Shown here one piece after another: positions 13,513 through 17,647 of a stretch of 17,647 nt of DNA (position 1 is its first letter; each line of letters opens with the position of its first letter). Under the pieces are notes generated by a model. It did not search any database and was not told the DNA's origin. It was given only the letters and a program-made list of their open reading frames with translations. Source of the stretch: an uncultured Clostridia bacterium (GTDB taxonomy: Bacteria > Bacillota > Clostridia > Lachnospirales > Lachnospiraceae); assembly GCA_946186175.1 (NCBI GenBank), contig CAMHMG010000029.1, positions 1 through 17,647 of the forward strand, given 5' to 3'. Made by a program: the position numbers and the translations under genes.

Positions 13513-13538
13513 CTCCGCGGGATGCGCACCTCGCGGAG
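13513..13538. other. GC-rich hairpin
   Basis: CTCCGCG (13513-13519) pairs with CGCGGAG (13532-13538), and the loop sequence GGATGCGCACC is itself nearly symmetric. It lies between the AT-rich palindrome and the terminator and is more GC-rich than its surroundings. Confidence 0.6.
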
Positions 13539-13574
13539 AAGAAGTTAATTGCTGGGAGGTACCGCTCGGGCGCG

Positions 13575-13599
13575 AAAGAGTCGCAAGCGACTCTTTTTT
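13575..13599 (+). terminator. Intrinsic terminator
   Basis: AAAGAGTCGC (13575-13584), loop AA, GCGACTCTTT (13587-13596), ending in six T residues. It is the probable end of the flavodoxin-gene transcript, about 170 nt after that stop, and insulates the TetR operon promoter. Confidence 0.88.
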
Positions 13600-13628
13600 A
13601 TTTTTCTTATTTCAGGTCTTCTCAAAAA

Positions 13629-13669
13629 CGGTCAATGGGATATAATTAGTATTAACCGAATCGGTCAAT
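13629..13669. promoter_or_regulatory. TetR operon promoter and operator
   Basis: TATAAT (13641-13646) is followed at once by the dyad ATTAACCG-AAT-CGGTCAAT (13651-13669). A further CGGTCAAT half-site lies 33 bp upstream of the right arm (13629-13636). The dyad sits where a TetR dimer would block transcription. No strong -35 is visible. Confidence 0.6.
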
Positions 13670-13744
13670 GGAACGATACTGTATAAATGTAGACTATATT
13701 GATGCAGAATATATAAATGCAGTGCAACTAGGAGATTTGAGGAT

Positions 13745-14365
13745 ATGAATGAAAAGTTTTACGAACTTCCAAAGGAAAAGCAAAACCGGATCATCAATGC
13801 AGGCTTCAGAGTTTTTTCGCAGAACTCATACAGGAAAAGTCCTATGAATGAGATTGCCGCTGAGGCAGGAATAAGTAAATCGTTACTGTTTTTCTACTTC
13901 AAAAATAAGAAAGAATTCTATATTTTTCTATGGCACAAGGTAGAGGAAATAACTAAACAGAAGTTAAAAGAAAGTAATAGTTATGAAGGTAATGATATCT
14001 TTGAAATAATGTATAAGGCATTGCTGGCGAAGATAGATATGTTTTTTGAATATCCCGATATGGGCAATTTTTCAATAAGAGCATACTATGAAAGGGATCC
14101 GGAGATTAAGGAGGAATTACTGAAAATAATAGAACCTTACACTCAGCTTAAGACAAGTGTAACTATGCCGCATATTGATCCTTCAAAGATAAAGGAAGGC
14201 ATAGATTTTAATCTGATGTATCGTGATATGTATCTTGCCTCTGAGGGTTATATGTATGAGATGTTACAGAAATCGGAGGGGGAGTTGGATATAGAGCGTG
14301 TTCGGGATGATTACAAGGAAATGATAGATTTTTGGAAGAAATTATATTTAAGAGAGGTCGATTAA
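13745..14365 (+). CDS. TetR/AcrR-family regulator
   Basis: The 206-residue protein has a TetR N-terminal HTH (KQNRIINAGFRVFSQNSYRKSPMNEIAAEAGISKSLLFFYFKNKKEFY, residues about 12-56) and a longer helical ligand domain with many aromatic residues. It starts the operon of an ABC-2 exporter and most likely represses it through the ACCG/CGGT dyad just after the -10, responding to a compound the pump exports. The ATG at 13745 has GAGG just upstream and AGGAG at 13730. The leader is about 90 nt. Its TAA is directly followed by the ATG of the ABC ATPase, so the two are coupled. Confidence 0.9.
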   Translation: MNEKFYELPKEKQNRIINAGFRVFSQNSYRKSPMNEIAAEAGISKSLLFFYFKNKKEFYIFLWHKVEEITKQKLKESNSYEGNDIFEIMYKALLAKIDMFFEYPDMGNFSIRAYYERDPEIKEELLKIIEPYTQLKTSVTMPHIDPSKIKEGIDFNLMYRDMYLASEGYMYEMLQKSEGELDIERVRDDYKEMIDFWKKLYLREVD

Positions 14366-15232
14366 ATGAATGCTATAGAAACTGACAAACTTACTAAGAC
14401 CTATGGGTCAAGCAGAGGTATAACTGAACTTGAACTCAGTGTGGCAAAGGGAGATTTCTTTGGATTTATAGGACCTAATGGTGCAGGTAAATCCACCACA
14501 ATCAGAACTCTGCTTGGACTTATAAGTCCTACAAGTGGAAGTGCGAAGGTGCTTGGATGTGATATTGTTTCCCAGAAAAATGAGATACTAGGGCGTGTAG
14601 GATATCTTCCGTCAGAGATTAATTTTGCAAGCGGCATGAAGGTTAAGGATGTTATTAAATATTCTGCTGATCTAAGGCACAAGAATTGCAGGGAGAAATC
14701 CGGTGTGCTGTGTGAAAGACTAGGTATTGATACCGGTAAAAAGGTTGATGACTTATCACTTGGCAATCGCAAAAAGGTTGGTATTGTCTGCGCTATTCAA
14801 CACGAGCCGGAGCTTCTTATACTAGATGAGCCCACATCCGGGCTTGATCCTTTAATGCAGCGTGAGTTTTTCGATATACTTACGGAACAGAATAAGAAGG
14901 GTGCGACCATATTCTTCTCATCTCATATTTTGTCAGAGGTACAGAGTCACTGTAATACGGCAGCATTTATACGGGATGGAAGGATAATAGTTTATGACAG
15001 TGTATGTAAGCTTGAGGAGACCGGAGCTAAGAAGGTTGAAGTTGTGGGAACATTTGAAGGTGGAGACCTTAAGGGTATTAGTGATCTGAAGAATGATGGT
15101 AACAGCACAAGTTTCCTGTTCAAGGGAGACATAAGAGAACTTCTTAAGACACTGGCGGATTGTAAGCTTCAAAATGTGAATATTACTGAGCCGACATTGG
15201 AAGAGATATTCATGAATTATTATGAAGCGTGA
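14366..15232 (+). CDS. ABC transporter ATP-binding protein (ABC-2 exporter)
   Basis: The 288-residue protein has Walker A GPNGAGKST (36-44), the signature LSLGNRKK (130-137; degenerate against LSGGQ, as in many ABC-2 exporters), Walker B LLILDEPTSGLD (from 150) and the switch histidine in SSHILSE. The C-terminal ~75 residues form the extra domain ending in EPTLEEIFMNYYEA, typical of the DrrA/CcmA-like group that powers drug, lantibiotic or lipid export. It starts on the base after the tetR stop with an AAGAGAGG site. A foldback element of about 215 bp lies between it and its permease gene, which probably weakens coupled expression. Confidence 0.93.
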   Translation: MNAIETDKLTKTYGSSRGITELELSVAKGDFFGFIGPNGAGKSTTIRTLLGLISPTSGSAKVLGCDIVSQKNEILGRVGYLPSEINFASGMKVKDVIKYSADLRHKNCREKSGVLCERLGIDTGKKVDDLSLGNRKKVGIVCAIQHEPELLILDEPTSGLDPLMQREFFDILTEQNKKGATIFFSSHILSEVQSHCNTAAFIRDGRIIVYDSVCKLEETGAKKVEVVGTFEGGDLKGISDLKNDGNSTSFLFKGDIRELLKTLADCKLQNVNITEPTLEEIFMNYYEA

Positions 15233-15241
15233 TAAATATTA

Positions 15242-15456
15242 TTTTAGTCAATTGCGAAACACTATTTTTCAGACTTGAGTTGAGCATATTATATAGCCCC
15301 ATAACAGACACGCTTTCGCTCTGTCTCCGTCGTAGTGGTACTAAATTCGCACGTTGTGCTCATATAAGTACCAACGACTGCGTCAAGGTCTGTTTATGGT
15401 TGCTATACAAAATGCACAACTCATATATACATTTCAATGAGTTTCGTAATTGTCTG
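15242..15456. mobile_element. MITE-like foldback element inside the ABC operon
   Basis: The sequence folds back on itself almost end to end. CAATTGCGAAAC near the left end matches the complement of GTTTCGTAATTG at the right end. Further pairs are GAGTTGAGCAT with ATGCACAACTC, TATAGC with GCTATA, CCATAACAGAC with GTCTGTTTATGG, and TGGTACT with AGTACCA, with a tip hairpin GCAC-GTT-GTGC. The 9-bp TAAATATTA stands on both sides (15233-15241 and 15457-15465), like a target duplication. No protein is encoded. Precise ends are uncertain by a few bases because the flank is itself nearly symmetric. Confidence 0.72.
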
Positions 15457-15510
15457 TAAATATTAGTTGATAGAAGGGAGGAAGGTAGACCTTAGTGTCA
15501 TACCGTATAT

Positions 15511-16299
15511 ATGGTTATATTCAGACAGGAGATCAGACAGCAGAGACTGTCCCTTATAATATGGAGTCTGTCCATCGGCTTGCTGGTGGCGGTGTGTGTG
15601 CTTATGTACCCCGATATGAAATCGGAGATGGATGGAGTAAATGATATCTTTTCATCCATGGGTAATTTCACAGCAGCATTTGGAATGGATCAGCTTAATT
15701 TCGGAACGCTGATTGGTTTTTACGCTGTTGAGGGCGGCAATATTCTTGGAATAGGCGGCGCTTTCTTTGCAGCAATCACGGGAATAAGTGCACTTATGAA
15801 GGAGGAGCGTGACAGGACAGCAGAGTTTCTCATGACACATCCTGTATCTAGAAGACGTGTCATAACTGAGAAGCTTGTGAGCACCTTTACACTTATTATT
15901 CTGCTTAATGCGATCGTGCTTGCCTGTTCGTGGATCTCAGTTGTGATGATAAATGAGGAGATTGAATGGAAGGAGGTGCTGCTGATACATCTGGCATTTC
16001 TTATCCTGCAATTTGAGATTGCGGGAATATGCTTTGGTATCTCTGCATTTATTAGTCGTTCAGGAATTGGAATCGGGATTGGAATTGCGGCTGTTATGTA
16101 CTTTATCAACCTTGTGGCGAACATTTCCGAAGATGCAAAGGTGTTGAAATACATAACAGCATTTGGCTATACAGAGGGTGCGGATATTATTCACGACCAT
16201 GGCCTTAAAATGGAGTATGTGATACCAGGTATGGTATTCATGTTGATCGGAATTGTGGCAGGGTATGTGAAGTACAGCAGGAAGGATATAAGGGCGTAA
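15511..16299 (+). CDS. ABC-2 type permease
   Basis: The 262-residue protein has about six hydrophobic segments (roughly 12-33, 78-93, 123-147, 157-180, 185-203, 234-256). It shows the family features GISALMKEERDRTAEFLMTHPVSRRRVITEKL and a C-terminal YSRKDIRA, typical of permeases paired with DrrA-like ATPases. It should form the membrane channel of the exporter encoded with the preceding ATPase. The ATG at 15511 is the only usable start: a TAG is in frame 18 bp upstream. The good ribosome site (GGGAGG at 15476-15481) is nearly 30 nt away, which is too far for normal initiation. Translation may be weak or use a folded leader. Confidence 0.88.
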   Translation: MVIFRQEIRQQRLSLIIWSLSIGLLVAVCVLMYPDMKSEMDGVNDIFSSMGNFTAAFGMDQLNFGTLIGFYAVEGGNILGIGGAFFAAITGISALMKEERDRTAEFLMTHPVSRRRVITEKLVSTFTLIILLNAIVLACSWISVVMINEEIEWKEVLLIHLAFLILQFEIAGICFGISAFISRSGIGIGIGIAAVMYFINLVANISEDAKVLKYITAFGYTEGADIIHDHGLKMEYVIPGMVFMLIGIVAGYVKYSRKDIRA

Positions 16300-16400
16300 A
16301 AATAAGGTATTTCTGGACGAGAAAGTGGGAAAAATGAACTGGTTACAATTTGTAACTGGTTGGAAATGATGATGAAAAGTAAGAAAAGAAAAATAAACTA

Positions 16401-16772
16401 TTGTTTCCATTTGATGAGATTGTGATTGCAGAGGATGTACTGGGTGGTCTGTTATTGTATCTTTCTGATGGTAAAATCGGATATTTTGTACCGGACACTT
16501 TGGAACTTGATGAGCTTGGTATTAATATGAGTCAGTTCATGTATTGGTGTATGCATGGGGATACAGAGACCTTTTATGCTGATTACAGATGGAACAACTG
16601 GAGAGAAGAACTCGCTGATATATCCTGTAATGAGGGTGTCTCATTTTATCCTTTCTTGTGGGTGGAGGCAGAGGGATTAGAAAGCAGGTCAAGAGGGATT
16701 GTTTTGATGGAGGAAATTATTGGGTTGGAGTTCGATATGTTGAGGCAATTGACAGATAATGCAGATAAGTAA
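16401..16772 (+). pseudogene. DUF2625 protein, N-terminally truncated
   Basis: The 123 codons match the C-terminal half of DUF2625: FPFDEIVIAEDVLGG, IGYFVPDTLELDELG, QFMYWCMHGDTETFYADYRW, EGVSFYPFLWV and RGIVLMEEIIGLEFDMLRQL. Family proteins are about 210-220 residues, so roughly 90 N-terminal residues are missing. The frame begins with TTG, just after an in-frame TAA (16380-16382), and has no ribosome site. An ATG-ATG-ATG-AAA run at 16366 in another frame might have served after a frameshift in the A-rich stretch. It is probably a remnant; the function of the family is unknown. Confidence 0.65.
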
Positions 16773-16985
16773 CGGAATTATTGTCGACCCGTAATGGGTA
16801 TAGAAAAATAAGTTGTCAAGCAGGGTGAGATAATGAAAAAGAAAAATATTATATGAAGATATTAAGGAGCGAAACGAGCAAAAATACTATTCTATCATTA
16901 TATGGATAGATGATTAATAAGGAATAATATAGTAGCTTTTTGTAGAATATTTCAGTAGTATTGATATATGAAATGGTAGACGAGA
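16773..16985. other. AT-rich intergenic stretch without a recognisable gene
   Basis: Between the DUF2625 fragment and the repeats before the last gene I see only a very short start-like reading (ATG AAA AAG, seven codons, near 16832), small imperfect dyads (CTATC/GATAG near 16893-16911; ACCC/GGGT near 16787) and no convincing promoter or RNA. Confidence 0.5.
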
Positions 16986-17070
16986 TGTTGGAAAAAACTG
17001 CTCGAAACCTGTCGCAATGTGTTGGAAAAAACTGCTCAAATCATTAAAAAGACGTTGGAAAAAACTGCTT
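16986..17070 (+). repeat. Three spaced 18-bp repeats before the second ATPase
   Basis: TGTTGGAAAAAACTGCTC occurs at 16986-17003 and 17020-17037 (identical), and CGTTGGAAAAAACTGCTT at 17053-17070. Spacing is 34 and 33 bp, about three helical turns. The third copy supplies the -35 of the gene's promoter, so this looks like an operator array. Confidence 0.88.
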
Positions 17071-17083
17071 TTTGTGTTAATAT
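17055..17083 (+). promoter_or_regulatory. Promoter of the second ATPase
   Basis: TTGGAA (17055-17060, inside the third repeat), 17 bp, TAATAT (17078-17083). The start codon at 17107 follows AAGGTG (17095-17100). A protein bound to the repeats would occlude or recruit RNA polymerase. Confidence 0.55.
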
Positions 17084-17106
17084 AGCATTGAAAGAAGGTG
17101 CTATAT

Positions 17107-17647
17107 ATGTTTAAAAGAAAGGTTTATGATGAACTAATTAACTGGAAGGAAAAGTATTCCGGGAAATATGCTGCAATGCTTGAGGGCGCAAGGCGTGTAG
17201 GTAAGTCAACGATAGCTGAAGAGTTTGCTAAGAACAATTACAAATCATATATCAAAGTCGATTTTGCAAATATTAAAAAGGATGTTTTAGAAGTTTTTGA
17301 AGATATTGCTTCTTTGGATATATTCTTTCTGAAACTCCAGTCAGCAACAGGAATTAAATTGTACAAGGGCGAATCCGTTATAATATTTGATGAGATACAA
17401 CGTGCACCGTTGGTTCGTCAGGCAATTAAGTATCTTGTGGCAGATGGGCGTTACAGCTATATCGAAACAGGTTCGCTCATTAGTATAAAACAAAATGTGG
17501 CAGATATAGTTATCCCTTCGGAGGAGCATTTTATCGAAGTGTATCCCATGGATTATGAGGAGTTTTTGTGGGCAACAAAGAATGACACATATAGTGTTTT
17601 AAAAGAATTATATAATACCAATAAACCAGTCGGTGATAAGCTTAACA
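17107..17647 (+). CDS. AAA-family ATPase (DUF4143 group), 3' end outside the window
   Basis: At least 180 codons run to the window edge. The sequence opens MFKRKVYDELINWKEKYSGKYAAMLEG and shows Walker A GARRVGKS (27-34), Walker B VIIFDEIQR (about 94-102), YIETGSLIS (sensor-like) and YPMDYEEFLWATKND. This is the same architecture as the ATPase at 11430 but with low overall similarity, so it belongs to another subfamily. The DUF4143 and C-terminal nuclease-like parts would lie beyond the window. The role of such proteins is unknown. The start ATG at 17107 has AAGGTG upstream and a promoter with an 18-bp repeat array. Confidence 0.87.
   Translation, partial: MFKRKVYDELINWKEKYSGKYAAMLEGARRVGKSTIAEEFAKNNYKSYIKVDFANIKKDVLEVFEDIASLDIFFLKLQSATGIKLYKGESVIIFDEIQRAPLVRQAIKYLVADGRYSYIETGSLISIKQNVADIVIPSEEHFIEVYPMDYEEFLWATKNDTYSVLKELYNTNKPVGDKLN

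Noticed and set aside
13203..13645. Frames over the palindrome cluster (13203-13529 minus, 13439-13645 plus)
   Set aside because: They are made from the hairpins and the antisense of the flavodoxin-like gene, without ribosome sites.
15229..15459. 76-codon reading frame inside the foldback element
   Set aside because: Its sequence is one arm-loop-arm of the inverted repeat, it has no ribosome site and no protein-like pattern.
16338..16361. AACTGGTT direct repeat with GTTACAA/TTGTAAC dyad after the permease
   Set aside because: Short stem without a T run and no clear position relative to a promoter; too weak to call a terminator or operator.
16986..17070. CRISPR-like array
   Set aside because: Only three 18-bp repeats with 15-16 bp gaps that are not spacer-like, placed over a promoter and with no cas genes. 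It reads as an operator array.

Overview
The window looks like chromosomal DNA of an anaerobic Firmicute, most likely a gut or rumen member of Lachnospiraceae (Butyrivibrio/Roseburia-like). The reasons are AT-rich DNA with strong GGAGG ribosome sites, TTGACA/TATAAT promoters, a PadR plus DUF1048-like membrane pair, DUF4143-type AAA ATPases, a YgiT/DUF4258 toxin-antitoxin pair and a DUF2625 fragment. No rRNA, tRNA, CRISPR array, transposase, integrase or phage structural gene is seen. The taxon is an inference from gene style.

Layout. (1) 1-172 is an array of hairpins with a perfect 54-bp direct repeat, in front of mscS and a class-III aminotransferase that are almost fused (1-nt gap), followed by a cysteine-synthase-family gene under its own promoter. 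A convergent lipoprotein gene on the minus strand is interrupted by an in-frame TGA. (2) 4364-7227 is a PadR-regulated operon: two nearly identical palindromic operators, each laid over a promoter, then padR, a six-TM DUF1048-like protein, an esterase and a YjdI-YjdJ fusion (Fe-S plus acetyltransferase domain), closed by a clear terminator. (3) 7246-9052 is an SPFH/band-7 membrane protein coupled to a ribbon-helix-helix repressor and a small membrane protein. Two tandem TGATATCA palindromes, 11 bp apart, lie at the promoter -10. (4) 9077-9750 is a toxin-antitoxin pair.

(5) 9751-12868 is a rearranged accessory stretch: a papain-like amidase on the minus strand, an orphan terminator, an acyltransferase cut off after 53 codons but with intact promoter, operator and RBS, a GNAT acetyltransferase, and an AAA/DUF4143 ATPase. 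The ATPase is bracketed by two 64-bp copies (3 mismatches) of the 3' end of the GNAT gene, as if a 1.6-kb cassette had entered there and left the displaced gene tail behind. A 44-bp block from the left part of this cassette occurs a second time, just after the antitoxin stop codon, like the scar of another such cassette. (6) 12869-13599 is a flavodoxin-like reductase and a cluster of palindromes ending in a terminator. (7) 13629-16299 is a TetR-controlled ABC-2 exporter operon whose ATPase and permease genes are separated by a ~215-bp foldback element (MITE-like) flanked by a 9-bp direct repeat. (8) The end holds a truncated DUF2625 gene and a second AAA/DUF4143 ATPase that runs off the window, with three spaced direct repeats over its promoter.

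The theme of the second half is gene turnover: cassette insertion, truncated neighbours, a MITE-like insertion and self-contained ATPase modules with their own repeat-bearing promoters. The best candidates for something undescribed are the ATPase cassettes with their flanking and upstream repeats, the SPFH-RHH module with paired TGATATCA sites, and the foldback element in the ABC operon.
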